The position numbers and the translations under genes were made by a program. A stretch of 64,000 nucleotides of DNA from Leifsonia soli (lineage in GTDB: Bacteria > Actinomycetota > Actinomycetes > Actinomycetales > Microbacteriaceae), in the NCBI RefSeq assembly GCF_013408745.1, contig NZ_JACCBJ010000001.1, positions 1,116,001 to 1,180,000 on the forward strand, read 5' to 3'. The notes under the pieces are model-generated. The model saw only the letters and a list, made by a program, of their open reading frames with translations. It ran no database searches and was not told where the DNA came from. Below, piece by piece: positions 33,304 through 43,019 of this stretch (position 1 is the stretch's first letter; every line of letters begins with the position of its first letter).

Positions 33304-35013
33304 GTGAGTTTCACCGCGCCCATCACGCTGCCCGGGCTCGCCCTCGATCGGCAGTGGTACCGCCGGTCGGTCTTCTACGAGGTCATGGTCCGCTCGTTCG
33401 TCGACAGCAACGGCGACGGGTCCGGCGACATCGCGGGACTGACCTCGAAGCTCGACTACCTGCAGTGGCTCGGGATCGATGCGCTCTGGCTCCCGCCGTT
33501 CTTCCAGTCGCCCCTGCGCGACGGCGGCTACGACGTCTCCGACTTCACGTCGATCCTCCCGGAGTTCGGCACGATCGATGAGTTCCGCGAGCTCGTCACC
33601 AAAGCCCACGAGCGCAACATGCGCATCATCATCGACCTGCCGATCAACCACACCTCCGATCAGCACGAGTGGTTCCAGCAGTCGCGCTCCGATCCGGAGG
33701 GGCCGTTCGGCGACTTCTACGTGTGGAACGACACGGACGACAAGTGGCCGGACATCCGCATCATCTTCGTCGACACCGAGGACTCCAACTGGGCGTTCGA
33801 CGAGGCCAGGCGGCAGTTCTACTTCCACCGCTTCTTCTCGCACCAGCCGGACCTCAACTTCGAGAACCCGGCCGTGCACGAGGCGATGTACGACGTCGTC
33901 CGGTTCTGGCTCGATCTCGGCGTCGACGGCTTCCGGCTCGACGCCATCCCCTACCTCTACGAGTCCGACGAGGGCAACGGCGAGGGCGAGCCGAAGACCC
34001 ATGAGTTCATCATCAAGCTGCGCGAATGGGTCGACCGCGAGTACCCCGGCCGCATCATGATCGCCGAGGCCAACCAGTGGCCGCGCGAGGTGGCGGCGTT
34101 CTTCGGCAGCGAGGAGGAGCCGGAGTGCCACATGGCCTTCGACTTCCCGGTGATGCCGCGCATCTTCTACGCACTGAGGTCGCAGCAGGCCAGCGAGCTC
34201 GTCCGGGTGCTCTCCGAGACGACGGACGTGCCCGACGGCGCCGCCTGGGGCGTGTTCCTGCGCAACCACGACGAGCTGACGCTCGAGATGGTCAGCGAGG
34301 AGTACCGGCAGGCGATGTACGGCTGGTACGCCTACGACCCGCGGATGCGCGCCAACATCGGCATCCGGCGCCGCCTCGCGCCGCTGCTCGACAACTCCCG
34401 GGCGGAGCTGGAGCTGGCCCACGCGCTGCTGTTCTCGCTGCCGGGCAGCCCGTTCCTGTACTACGGCGACGAGATCGGGATGGGCGACAACATCTGGCTG
34501 CCGGATCGCGACAGCTCGCGCACGCCCATGCAGTGGACGCCCGACCGCAACGCCGGCTTCTCCAGCGCCGACCCGGGCAAGCTGTACCTTCCGGTGGTCC
34601 AGTCGCTGGTGTTCCACTACAACCAGGTCAACGTCGAGGCGCAGCTCGCGCAGTCGCGGTCGCTGCTGCACTGGATCCGCAACGTGATCCACGTGCGGAA
34701 GGCGCATCCCGTGTTCGGGCTGGGCGACATCCGCGTGCTGCCGACCGACCACGAGTCCGTCCTGGCGTTCGTGCGCTCGTACGAGGGCAGCGGCACGCAC
34801 TTCGGCGACCAGCCGGAGGACGTGCTGTGCGTGTTCTCGTTCGCGCACAATCCCGTGTCGGTCACTCTGGAGGCGCCCGAGTTCGCCGGCCGCACGCTGT
34901 ACGACCTGTTCGGAGGCGCGGAGTTCCCGACCGTCGCCGACGACGGCCGCTTCACGCTCACCCTCGGCACCCAGAACTTCTACTGGCTGCACATGGAGCC
35001 GCGCCGCGACTGA
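33304..35013 (+). CDS. treS: Maltose alpha-D-glucosyltransferase / trehalose synthase TreS
   Basis: 569 aa, GH13 enzyme interconverting maltose and trehalose. The start QWYRRSVFYEVMVRSFVDSNGDGSGD is diagnostic of TreS. Catalytic residues are Asp in DGFRLDAIPYLYE, Glu in IAEANQWP and Asp in LRNHDELTLEM. The C-terminal beta domain ends NFYWLHMEP. No maltokinase (Pep2) fusion is present. AAGGAG at 33294-33299 precedes GTG 33304. With glgA and glgC at 37.5-40 kb it can route trehalose, maltose and alpha-glucan carbon, although glgE and pep2 are not in this window. Confidence 0.95.
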   Translation: MSFTAPITLPGLALDRQWYRRSVFYEVMVRSFVDSNGDGSGDIAGLTSKLDYLQWLGIDALWLPPFFQSPLRDGGYDVSDFTSILPEFGTIDEFRELVTKAHERNMRIIIDLPINHTSDQHEWFQQSRSDPEGPFGDFYVWNDTDDKWPDIRIIFVDTEDSNWAFDEARRQFYFHRFFSHQPDLNFENPAVHEAMYDVVRFWLDLGVDGFRLDAIPYLYESDEGNGEGEPKTHEFIIKLREWVDREYPGRIMIAEANQWPREVAAFFGSEEEPECHMAFDFPVMPRIFYALRSQQASELVRVLSETTDVPDGAAWGVFLRNHDELTLEMVSEEYRQAMYGWYAYDPRMRANIGIRRRLAPLLDNSRAELELAHALLFSLPGSPFLYYGDEIGMGDNIWLPDRDSSRTPMQWTPDRNAGFSSADPGKLYLPVVQSLVFHYNQVNVEAQLAQSRSLLHWIRNVIHVRKAHPVFGLGDIRVLPTDHESVLAFVRSYEGSGTHFGDQPEDVLCVFSFAHNPVSVTLEAPEFAGRTLYDLFGGAEFPTVADDGRFTLTLGTQNFYWLHMEPRRD

Positions 35014-35129
35014 CCCGTCCCCCTCCCGAGCTGCGACATCACGTCACCACTCGACCCGGATACCGGCAACGACTCACGACTCGGCGCGCCATCCACAGGG
35101 ATGACGGTGGGTCGGCTTAGCCTGAGGGC

Positions 35130-35816
35130 ATGAGCACGTGGCACCAGCGACTCGGGGTGTTCGACCTCGAGACCACCGGAATCGACGTCGAATCGGCCCG
35201 GATCGTCACCGCCCACGTCGGTCTCCTCGACGAGACCGGTGAGGTGCTGCACCGCCGCGACTGGCTGATCGACCCGCAGGTCGAGATCCCGGCCGAGGCG
35301 ACGGCCGTCCACGGCATCACGACCGACCGCGCCCGCGAGCACGGAATGGATGCGGCCAGGGCGGTCGCGGCGATCGTTGCGCAGCTGCGCAGCCTGTTCG
35401 ATCGCGGCATCCCCGTCGTCGCCTACAACGCGCCGTACGACTTCACGCTGCTCGACCGCGAGGCCCGCCGCCACAGCGTCGCCCCGCTCGTCTCCCCCGG
35501 CCCCATCATCGACCCGCTAGTCATCGACAAGGCGGTGGACAAGTACCGCCGCGGCAAGCGGACGCTCACGGTCACCGCGACCCACTACGGCGTCGACCTC
35601 CTCGCCGCCCACGACGCCGGAGCCGACGCCATCGCGGCCGGCCGGGTCGCGCAGGCGCTCGCCCGCATCCACGCCGAGGCCCTCGCCCTGGAGGCCGCTG
35701 AGCTTCACCGTCGCCAGGTGGACTGGTGCCGCGAGCAGGCCGCCGACTTCCAGGAGTACATGCGCCGGGAGCGCGACCCCGGGTTCACGACCTCGGGCGC
35801 GTGGCCCATCCGCTGA
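35130..35816 (+). CDS. DEDDh 3'-5' exonuclease (DnaQ/RNase T superfamily)
   Basis: 228 aa. Exo I is GVFDLETTGID (residues 9-19), Exo II is VVAYNAPYDFTLLDREA, Exo III is AAHDAGADAIAAGRV with His and Asp. HGITTDRA is the usual spacer motif. It resembles a stand-alone DnaQ-like proofreading or repair nuclease, not fused to a helicase or polymerase. The C-terminal helix carries HRRQVDWCREQAADFQEYMRRERD. TAGCCT at 35118-35123, 6 nt before ATG 35130, predicts a leaderless mRNA. Confidence 0.92.
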   Translation: MSTWHQRLGVFDLETTGIDVESARIVTAHVGLLDETGEVLHRRDWLIDPQVEIPAEATAVHGITTDRAREHGMDAARAVAAIVAQLRSLFDRGIPVVAYNAPYDFTLLDREARRHSVAPLVSPGPIIDPLVIDKAVDKYRRGKRTLTVTATHYGVDLLAAHDAGADAIAAGRVAQALARIHAEALALEAAELHRRQVDWCREQAADFQEYMRRERDPGFTTSGAWPIR

Positions 35817-35850
35817 GCCCCCGCTGAGCTGCCACCCGCATGCGGGGGCT
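35816..35850 (+). terminator. Hairpin terminator after the exonuclease
   Basis: AGCCCCCGC (35816-35824) pairs with GCGGGGGCT (35842-35850), then TTCTGC. It begins at the last base of the exonuclease stop codon. The 17-nt loop contains part of the palindrome CCCGCATGCGGG, which could form an alternative fold. Confidence 0.55.
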
Positions 35851-35885
35851 TCTGCACGCGCCGCTGGGCCGCTAGATTGTGCCGC

Positions 35886-36203
35886 ATGAGCGACTCCAAC
35901 CTGAACCCGCAGCCCCTCCCGCCGCAGCAGCCCGCCGGCTACCAGCAGCAGTACCAGGGCGCGCAGCCCGGCTGGAACACCATGTCGATCGTGGCCTTCA
36001 TCCTGTCCTTCTTCGTCAACATCGTCGGCATCATCCTGGGCTTCATCGCCCTCAACCAGATCAAGCGCACCGGCGAGCAGGGCCGGGGCCTCGCGATCGC
36101 GGCCATCATTATCGGCTTCGTCTCGGTGGCCTTCGGCATCATCTTCGCCATCATCTTCTTCGCGTCGCTCGGCGCCGCGATGAGCAACTACAACTACAAC
36201 TGA
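35886..36203 (+). CDS. DUF4190 small membrane protein
   Basis: 105 aa. A Q/P-rich cytosolic N-terminus (NPQPLPPQQPAGYQQQY) is followed by two hydrophobic helices (SIVAFILSFFVNIVGIILGFIALNQI and IAAIIIGFVSVAFGIIFAIIFF) flanking KRTGEQGRGLA, the DUF4190 signature. Function is unknown. TAGATT at 35873-35878 lies 7 nt before ATG 35886, so it is probably leaderless. The upstream exonuclease is separated by a terminator hairpin. Confidence 0.85.
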   Translation: MSDSNLNPQPLPPQQPAGYQQQYQGAQPGWNTMSIVAFILSFFVNIVGIILGFIALNQIKRTGEQGRGLAIAAIIIGFVSVAFGIIFAIIFFASLGAAMSNYNYN

Positions 36204-36218
36204 CCGCCCGCCGCGGAA

Positions 36219-36258
36219 CGACGAAGGCCCCCGTCCGGTGGACGGGGGCCTTCGTCGT
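36219..36258. terminator. Bidirectional terminator between DUF4190 and rpmE2
   Basis: An 18-bp perfect stem (36219-36236 with 36241-36258) with loop CGGT lies between two converging genes. It is very GC-rich with no poly-U, and is a good candidate for stopping transcription from both sides. Confidence 0.8.
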
Positions 36259-36263
36259 GCGGC

Positions 36264-36515
36264 TTACTTGCCGAAGCTCTTGTAGCGCGAGTTGAACTTC
36301 TCGACGCGGCCGGCCGAGTCCATGATGCGCTGCTTGCCCGTGTAGAACGGGTGCGACTCGGAGGAGATCTCGACGTCGATCACCGGGTAGGTGTTGCCGT
36401 CCTCCCACTCGATGGTCTTGTCGCTCGAGACGGTGGAGCGGGTGAGGAACGTCGCACCCGAGGCCAGGTCGCGGAAAACCACCGGGGCGTAGTCGGGGTG
36501 GATGCCAGTCTTCAT
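36264..36515 (-). CDS. rpmE2: Ribosomal protein L31 type B (C-minus)
   Basis: 83 aa. The sequence [20 protein letters not shown] and [13 protein letters not shown] match L31. The zinc-ribbon cysteines of the C+ form are absent, so this is the zinc-free paralogue, often expressed under zinc limitation through Zur. AAGGAAG precedes the start ATG 36515. No clear Zur box was found. A TAGACT -10 at 36651-36646 implies a leader of about 123 nt. Confidence 0.96.
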   Translation of the reverse strand: MKTGIHPDYAPVVFRDLASGATFLTRSTVSSDKTIEWEDGNTYPVIDVEISSESHPFYTGKQRIMDSAGRVEKFNSRYKSFGK

Positions 36516-36639
36516 CAGGACTTCCTTGTTGCAGCTAGTAGTCGGTTCGGTCGTGTCCGCGCAGACCGCGTGGACGGGAAGCTTCAGACCCGCGAGCCCG
36601 GGATCGCAGCCATGACGGCGCGAACGGTTCGGGGACCAG
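36516..36639 (-). promoter_or_regulatory. Candidate structured 5' leader of rpmE2
   Basis: Non-coding stretch between the predicted start near 36639 (from TAGACT at 36651-36646) and ATG 36515. The transcript contains a hairpin GTCC-A-CGC-GGTCT-GCG-C-GGAC (36580-36560 region). Ribosomal protein leaders upstream of L31 genes are known in actinobacteria, but I cannot match this sequence to one without a covariance search. Confidence 0.45.
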
Positions 36640-36670
36640 CTATCGAGTCTAGCAGATCGCGGGCGGGCGA

Positions 36671-37471
36671 TCAGCCTTCGACGCCCTGGCGCGCCCGGGC
36701 GGTGTAGCGGCCGTCCGACTCCGTGATCTCCACGTCGATGTCGAAGGTCGCACTGAGGTTCTCGCTCGTCAGCACATCGCCGATCGGGCCCTGGGCGGTG
36801 ATCTCGCCGTCCTTGAGCAGCAGCGCGCGGTTGAACGCCTGCGGGATCTCCTCGACGTGGTGCGTGACCATCACGATCGCGGGCGATTTGGGGTCGCTGG
36901 CGTACCCGCCGAGCAGCTGAAGCAGCTCCTCGCGACCGCCGAGGTCGAGGCTCGCCGCCGGCTCGTCGAGCAGCAGGATCTCCGGATCCGTCATCACCGA
37001 CCGGGCGATCTGCACCCGCTTCTGCTCACCGTCGGAGAGGCTGCCGAAGGTGCGCTCGGCGAGGTGGTCGAGGTGCCATTCGGAGAGCACCCGGTGGGCA
37101 CGGCGCTCGTCGATGTCCTCATACAGCTCGTTCCAGCGGCCGGTCACGGCATACGCGGCGGTCATCACGACATCCAGCACGCGCTCGTTCCGCGGGATGC
37201 GCCGGGCGAGCGCGCTCGAGGCGAAGCCCAGCAGCGGTCGCAGCTCTGCGAGGTCGGTGTGGCCGACCGACTCCCCCAGCACGACGGCCTCTCCCGAGCT
37301 CGGGTGCAGAGCCGCCGCGGCGATCTGCAGCAGGGTCGTCTTCCCCGCGCCGTTCCTGCCCAGGATGACCCACCGCTCGTCCGGTTCGACCGTCCAGTCG
37401 ATACCCTTCAGGACGGGGTTGCCGTCCCGCACAACGGACACGTCGGAAAGTCGGAGAACGCTGTCGGCCAT
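36671..37471 (-). CDS. ABC transporter ATP-binding protein
   Basis: 266 aa from ATG 37471. Walker A is [16 protein letters not shown] (about residues 34-49), signature is [14 protein letters not shown], Walker B is [16 protein letters not shown], and the switch His is in [11 protein letters not shown]. This resembles YlmA-type single-domain ATPases, and no permease gene is adjacent, so the transport partner and substrate are unknown. The C-terminal [18 protein letters not shown] tail resembles a short regulatory segment. TAGGCT at 37484-37479, 7 nt before ATG, with GGAGG also in that spacer. Confidence 0.9.
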   Translation of the reverse strand: MADSVLRLSDVSVVRDGNPVLKGIDWTVEPDERWVILGRNGAGKTTLLQIAAAALHPSSGEAVVLGESVGHTDLAELRPLLGFASSALARRIPRNERVLDVVMTAAYAVTGRWNELYEDIDERRAHRVLSEWHLDHLAERTFGSLSDGEQKRVQIARSVMTDPEILLLDEPAASLDLGGREELLQLLGGYASDPKSPAIVMVTHHVEEIPQAFNRALLLKDGEITAQGPIGDVLTSENLSATFDIDVEITESDGRYTARARQGVEG

Positions 37472-37501
37472 AGCCTCCAGCCTAGCGTCGCCGGGCACCC
37501 C

Positions 37502-38692
37502 TCAGTGACGACCGGCGAGGGAGCGGTACACGTCCCGGGTCTGCTCCGCGATGGCCGTCCAGCTGAACGAGGTCTCCGCCCGCTCACGCCCTGCGCGGCC
37601 CATCTCGGCCGCTCGCGCCGGGTCGGAGGCCACCTCGGTGAGTGCCGCCGCGAGATCGGCGACGAAGGCGTCCGGGTCGGTCGGGGTGCCCGTGCCGTCC
37701 TGCAGCTGCCGGATCGGCACGAGTCGTCCGGTCACGCCGTCCACGATGACCTCGGGGATGCCGCCGGTGGCCGTGCCGACCACGGGAAGCCCGCACGCCA
37801 TCGCCTCGAGGTTGACGATCCCCAGCGGCTCGTAGATGGACGGGCAGACGAAGACGGTGGATGCGGTCAGCGCGATGCGGAGGTCGTCGTTCGGGAGCAG
37901 GCGGTCGATCCAGACCACGCCGTCGCGCTCGCGCTGCAGCTCCTCCACGAGACCCGTCACCTCGGCCAGGATCTCCGGAGTGTCCGGAGCGCCGGCGCAC
38001 AGGATGACCTGTACCTCGGGCGGCAGCATCCTGGCCGCCCGCAGCAGATATGGCAGCCCCTTCTGGCGTGTGATGCGGCCGACGAAGATGACGGCCGGGC
38101 GGTCGGGGTCGATCCCGAGGGCTCGCGCGCGGTCGTCGTCGCGCAGCGGCTGCCAGCGCTCGAGGTCGATGCCGTTGTAGATGGTGACGACCTTGGTCGG
38201 GTCGAGCTCCGGATACGAGGCGAGGATGTCGCGGCGCATCCCGTCGCTGACCGCGATCACGGTGTCGGCGGCCTCGAACGCGGTCTTCTCGATCCAGCTG
38301 GACACGCGGTAGCCGCCGCCGAGCTGCTCGGCCTTCCACGGCCGGAGCGGCTCCAGGCTGTGCGCCGTGACGACGTGCGGGACGCCGTGCAGCAGCTTCG
38401 CCAGGTGGCCGGCGCCGTTCGCATACCAGGTGTGCGAGTGGACGACATCCGCTCCCCCGCAGTCCTGCGCCATCTGCAGATCGACACCGAGCGTGGCGAT
38501 CGCCCCGTTGGCGTCGGCGAGTTCGGCGGGCACGCGGTAGGAGGCCGTATCCGGCTCGTCCCGCGGCTCGCCGAAGGCGCGGACGATCACCTCGGTGTCG
38601 GTCCGCAGAGCCTTCACGAGCTCGGTCACATGGACCCCGGCCCCGCCGTAGATGTCCGGCGGATACTCCCGGGTGAGCAGATCGACGCGCAT
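37502..38692 (-). CDS. glgA: Glycogen synthase (GT4, GlgA/GlgM type)
   Basis: 396 aa GT-B transferase. N-terminus RVDLLTREYPPDIYGGAGVHVTELVKALR, then DVVHSHTWYANGAGHL and AHSLEPLRPWK; C-terminal nucleotide site VFVGRITRQKGLPYLL and PSIYEPLGIVNLEAMACGLPVVGT. It is far shorter than E. coli GlgA and of the actinobacterial type. Mycobacterial GlgM of this type makes alpha-maltose-1-phosphate from ADP-glucose, so that activity is a reasonable alternative. The divergent glgC supplies its substrate. TAGCGT (38705-38700) is 7 nt before ATG 38692. Confidence 0.93.
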   Translation of the reverse strand: MRVDLLTREYPPDIYGGAGVHVTELVKALRTDTEVIVRAFGEPRDEPDTASYRVPAELADANGAIATLGVDLQMAQDCGGADVVHSHTWYANGAGHLAKLLHGVPHVVTAHSLEPLRPWKAEQLGGGYRVSSWIEKTAFEAADTVIAVSDGMRRDILASYPELDPTKVVTIYNGIDLERWQPLRDDDRARALGIDPDRPAVIFVGRITRQKGLPYLLRAARMLPPEVQVILCAGAPDTPEILAEVTGLVEELQRERDGVVWIDRLLPNDDLRIALTASTVFVCPSIYEPLGIVNLEAMACGLPVVGTATGGIPEVIVDGVTGRLVPIRQLQDGTGTPTDPDAFVADLAAALTEVASDPARAAEMGRAGRERAETSFSWTAIAEQTRDVYRSLAGRH

Positions 38693-38699
38693 GTCCGAA

Positions 38700-38732
38700 A
38701 CGCTAGTACAGCGATCAGTTCGCCTCTACTGT
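38700..38732. promoter_or_regulatory. Interlocked divergent glgA/glgC promoters
   Basis: The glgA -10 (TAGCGT, 38705-38700, minus strand) and the glgC -10 (TACTGT, 38727-38732, plus strand) lie back-to-back 21 bp apart. With 17-nt spacers each -35 would overlap the other's -10 by 2 bp, so only one polymerase should bind at a time. The start codons are 47 bp apart. Confidence 0.6.
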
Positions 38733-38739
38733 TGTGGAC

Positions 38740-39984
38740 ATGGCATCAGGCAAGAAGATCTTCGGCATCGTCCTCGCGGGCGGAGAGGGAAAGCGGCTGA
38801 TGCCGTTGACGGCGGACCGGGCGAAGCCCGCCGTCCCGTTCGGCGGGCAGTACCGCCTCATCGATTTCGCCCTGTCGAACCTGATCAACTCGCAACTGCG
38901 CCAGATCGTCGTCCTCACCCAGTACAAGTCGCACAGCCTCGACCGCCACGTCTCGCAGACCTGGCGCCTCGACGGCATCACCAACTCGTACATCGCGTCC
39001 GTCCCTGCTCAGCAGCGGCTCGGCAAGCGATGGTTCTCCGGGTCGGCGGACGCCATCCTGCAGAGCCTCAACCTGCTGCGCGACGAGAAGCCGGACATCG
39101 TGGTCGTCGTCGGCGCCGATCACGTGTACCGGATGGACTTCGCCCAGATGATCGAGGCGCACATCGCCTCCGGGGCCCCGGCGACGGTGGCCGCGATCCG
39201 CCAGCCGATCGGGCTCGCGGACCAGTTCGGCGTCATCGAGGTCGAGCCGGAGCGCACCGACCGCATCGGCGCGTTCCGCGAGAAGCCGCGCGACCCGATC
39301 GGCCTGCCCGACTCGCCCGACGAGGTCCTCGCCTCCATGGGCAACTACGTCTTCGACGCCGATGCGCTCATCGACGCCGTGGTGCGCGACGGCGACCGTC
39401 CCGACTCCAACCACGACATGGGCGGCGACATCATCCCCGACTTCGTGGCCCGCGGCGAGGCGGCGGTCTACGACTTCAACAACAACGACGTCCCCGGATC
39501 GACCGACCGCGACCGCTACTACTGGCGCGACGTCGGGACGATCGACTCGTTCTTCGAGGCCCACCAGGACCTCATCTCGGCCCTGCCGGTGTTCAACCTG
39601 TACAACCGGTCCTGGCCGATCTTCAGCCAGGTGCTCAACTCCCCGCCGGCGAAGATCGTGCGCGACGGACGCGGCGCCCTCGGCACGACCATCGACTCCA
39701 TCGTCTCGCTCGGCTCGGTGATCTCCGGCGCCCACCTCGAGCGCAGCGTCCTCGGCCCGTGGGCGAAGGTCGACTCCGGCGCGAAGGTCGTCGACTCGGT
39801 CGTCTTCGAGCGCGCGATCATCGAGCCGAACGCGTTCGTCGGCCGCGCCATCCTCGACAAGGACGTGGTGGTCGCCGAGGGCGCCCAGATCGGCGTGGAT
39901 GCGGATCGCGACCGCGCCAGGGGCTTCACCGTGACCGACTCGGGCATCACCGTGGTCGGCAAGGGCGTCCACGTCGTTCCATGA
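38740..39984 (+). CDS. glgC: Glucose-1-phosphate adenylyltransferase
   Basis: 414 aa. GlgC makes ADP-glucose from ATP and glucose 1-phosphate, the committed step of bacterial glycogen synthesis. The nucleotidyltransferase site is [26 protein letters not shown] (residues 11-36). [25 protein letters not shown] and [17 protein letters not shown] follow. The C-terminal left-handed beta-helix has [32 protein letters not shown] 38740 (MASGKKIFG) is chosen over GTG 38734. TACTGT is 7 nt before it (leaderless). Its stop overlaps serB as ATGA, so the two are co-translated. Confidence 0.97.
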   Translation: MASGKKIFGIVLAGGEGKRLMPLTADRAKPAVPFGGQYRLIDFALSNLINSQLRQIVVLTQYKSHSLDRHVSQTWRLDGITNSYIASVPAQQRLGKRWFSGSADAILQSLNLLRDEKPDIVVVVGADHVYRMDFAQMIEAHIASGAPATVAAIRQPIGLADQFGVIEVEPERTDRIGAFREKPRDPIGLPDSPDEVLASMGNYVFDADALIDAVVRDGDRPDSNHDMGGDIIPDFVARGEAAVYDFNNNDVPGSTDRDRYYWRDVGTIDSFFEAHQDLISALPVFNLYNRSWPIFSQVLNSPPAKIVRDGRGALGTTIDSIVSLGSVISGAHLERSVLGPWAKVDSGAKVVDSVVFERAIIEPNAFVGRAILDKDVVVAEGAQIGVDADRDRARGFTVTDSGITVVGKGVHVVP

Positions 39985-40643
39985 CGACCGAACAGCACCC
40001 CAGGTCCGCCTCCGTCCTCGTCGTCCTCGACGCCGACTCCACGCTGCTCCAGGACGAGGTCATCGAGCTGCTCGCCGATGAGGCGGGGTCCCGTCCGGAG
40101 GTCGCCGAGATCACCGAGCGCGCCATGCGCGGCGAGCTCGACTTCGAAGAGAGCCTGCGCGAACGCGTCCGCACCCTCGCGGGCCTGCCCGCCGCCGTGT
40201 TCCAGCACGTCGGTGAGCGCATCCGGGTGACCGAGGGCGTCCCGGAGCTCATCGCCGGGGTCCAGGCGGCCGGCGGCGTCGTCGGCGTGGTGTCCGGCGG
40301 CTTCCACGAGCTGCTCGACCCTATCGGCGAACGCCTCGGGCTCGACCACTGGCGCGCCAACCGGCTCGTGGTCGAGGACGGCCGGCTCACCGGCGAGGTC
40401 GACGGACCGGTGGTGGATGCGGCGGCCAAGGCTCAGGCGCTGCTGCTCTGGGCCGCCGACGCCGGCGTGCACCTGCGGCAGACCGTGGCCATCGGCGACG
40501 GAGCGAACGACCTGCGGATGATGGCGGAGGCGGGCCTCTCCGTCGCCTTCAACGCGAAGCCGCGGGTGCGGGCGGAGGCCGACCTGGTCATCGACCGGCC
40601 GGACCTCTCGCAGGTGCTCCCCCTCCTCGGCCTCCGCGGCTGA
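39981..40643 (+). CDS. serB: Phosphoserine phosphatase SerB
   Basis: 220 aa, the last enzyme of serine synthesis (phosphoserine to serine). HAD motif I is [12 protein letters not shown], motif II VVSGGF, motif [51 protein letters not shown] is the typical SerB cap. It lacks the N-terminal ACT domains of the mycobacterial enzyme. ATG 39981 overlaps the glgC stop as ATGA. Pairing serine synthesis with glycogen synthesis in one message is not obviously metabolic. Confidence 0.92.
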   Translation: MTTEQHPRSASVLVVLDADSTLLQDEVIELLADEAGSRPEVAEITERAMRGELDFEESLRERVRTLAGLPAAVFQHVGERIRVTEGVPELIAGVQAAGGVVGVVSGGFHELLDPIGERLGLDHWRANRLVVEDGRLTGEVDGPVVDAAAKAQALLLWAADAGVHLRQTVAIGDGANDLRMMAEAGLSVAFNAKPRVRAEADLVIDRPDLSQVLPLLGLRG

Positions 40644-40654
40644 GCCCCCAGCCG

Positions 40655-40714
40655 ACAGCTCCTGAGTCTTCCGGCCCGATACACCGATCGCGGGCCGAAA
40701 AACTCAGGAGCTGT
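40655..40714. repeat. Long intergenic palindrome (24-bp arms) between serB and fabG
   Basis: ACAGCTCCTGAGTCTTCC... at 40655-40678 pairs with 40691-40714 over 24 positions (two C/T differences allow G-U or mismatch) with a 12-nt loop. It resembles the palindrome at 44649: both arms share the pattern ACAG-TCC-GA-T-TT-CGGCCCGA. It separates converging genes. Confidence 0.8.
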
Positions 40715-40723
40715 GTGCGTGGG

Positions 40724-41828
<1,105 letters not shown>

Positions 41829-41832
<4 letters not shown>

Positions 41833-42068
41833 TCGGGATGGGCGAGCCGGAGCCCCTGACGTGCTCGCGCGCCGGCTGCCGGGAGACCGCATCGTGGCGC
41901 ATCGAGTGGCGCAACCCCCGCATCCACTCGGCCGACCGGGTGAAGGTGTGGCTGGCGTGCGACGAGCATGTCGACTACCTGCGCGAGTTCCTGGCCGCAC
42001 GCGACTTCCCGCTGCGCGTCGTGCCGGCCGAGGGATCCGAGGTCGCCGCTGAGAGGCCGATCGCGTGA
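41829..42068 (+). CDS. Small putative zinc-binding protein
   Basis: 79 aa from GTG 41829. It contains TCSRAGCRETASWRIEWRNPRIHSADRVKVWLACDEHVDYLREFL, where the CxxxxC pair and the downstream CDEH could bind a metal. The C-terminus is acidic. I do not recognise a characterised family. It is translationally coupled to DUF3099 (GTGA overlap) and to SURF1 (GTGA overlap at 42065), so it may act in heme/cytochrome-oxidase maturation; this is inference from operon position. Confidence 0.75.
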
Positions 42069-42928
42069 CCGGATCGACGACCGGAGGGTGGCGCTTCGCG
42101 TTCTCCCGCCGCTGGCTCGGGTACCTGGCGTTCGCGATCGTGTTCGCCATCGCGTGCGGCTTCCTGTCCAACTGGCAGCTCGCGCGCAGCAAGGAGGCCG
42201 CTGCCGCGAACGCCCTCGTGACGGCGAACTTCGACCAGGCTCCCGTTCCCCTGGCCGACGAGCTGCCGACGCTGGGCTCGTACTCGCCGAAGCAGGAGTG
42301 GAAGCGCGTCACCGTGACGGGCACGTACGAACGAGACAAGCAGCTGCTCGTCCGCAACCGCCCCTTCAACGGCAACCCCGGCTTCGAGGTGCTGACGCCG
42401 CTCCGCACAGCCGATGGCTCGCTGTTCATCGTGGACCGCGGCTGGGTCCCCACCGGCAACACCACCGACTCCCCCGACCACGTTCCGGCCGCGCCGGCCG
42501 GCACCGTGACCGTCGTCGCGCGGTTGAAGGCCAGCGAACCGGCCATCGCCGGGCGCACAGCGACGGGCGATCAGGTGGGCACCATCCAGCTCTCCGTCGT
42601 CGAGCAGAAGCTCGGAGGGGCCGACGTCTACACCGGCGCATACGGACTGCTCGACAGCGAGGACCCGGCTCCCGCCACCGCGCCGACGCCGACCGTCACC
42701 AGCCCGCCGACGCAGGACGAGGGCCTGCACTGGTCGTACATGATCCAGTGGATCATCTTCGCCCTGATCGGATTCTTCGGCCTCGGCTACGCGCTGGTCA
42801 CGGAGTACCGCAAGCGCAACTCCGACGACCCCGCAGAACGCGAGCGCGCTGCGGCCCGCGAGCGGCGCCGCCGCGCCAAGCGCACCGACGCCGACGTGGA
42901 GGACGAACTCCTCGACGCCGCGCGCTGA
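42065..42928 (+). CDS. SURF1-family cytochrome c oxidase assembly protein
   Basis: 287 aa. Two membrane helices (RWLGYLAFAIVFAIACGFLSNW, about 18-39, and MIQWIIFALIGFFGLGYALV near 222-242) flank a large extracytoplasmic domain. SNWQLARSKEAAAANALV, RPFNGNPGFEVLTPL and FIVDRGWVPTGN are SURF1 hallmarks. It helps insert heme a into the oxidase; ctaA and ctaB at 49-51.6 kb make that heme. The C-terminal tail is R/E-rich and cytosolic. GTG 42065 overlaps the previous stop (GTGA). Confidence 0.93.
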   Translation: MTGSTTGGWRFAFSRRWLGYLAFAIVFAIACGFLSNWQLARSKEAAAANALVTANFDQAPVPLADELPTLGSYSPKQEWKRVTVTGTYERDKQLLVRNRPFNGNPGFEVLTPLRTADGSLFIVDRGWVPTGNTTDSPDHVPAAPAGTVTVVARLKASEPAIAGRTATGDQVGTIQLSVVEQKLGGADVYTGAYGLLDSEDPAPATAPTPTVTSPPTQDEGLHWSYMIQWIIFALIGFFGLGYALVTEYRKRNSDDPAERERAAARERRRRAKRTDADVEDELLDAAR

Positions 42929-42940
42929 CCCTCCCCGCCC

Positions 42941-43006
42941 CCGTCGAGTACGCACAAATTGCACGCCCCAGAGCCTCTGGGCGTGCAATTTTTGTGTACT
43001 CGACGG
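42941..43006. repeat. Long intergenic palindrome (32-33-nt arms) between SURF1 and ABC-F genes
   Basis: CCGTCGAGTAC... (42941-42973) pairs with 42975-43006 over nearly its full length with one bulge and a few G-U steps, leaving practically no loop. It contains A/T runs next to GC-rich inner stems. The genes on both sides converge on it. Confidence 0.8.
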
Positions 43007-43019
43007 AGGCGCGGAGGGG

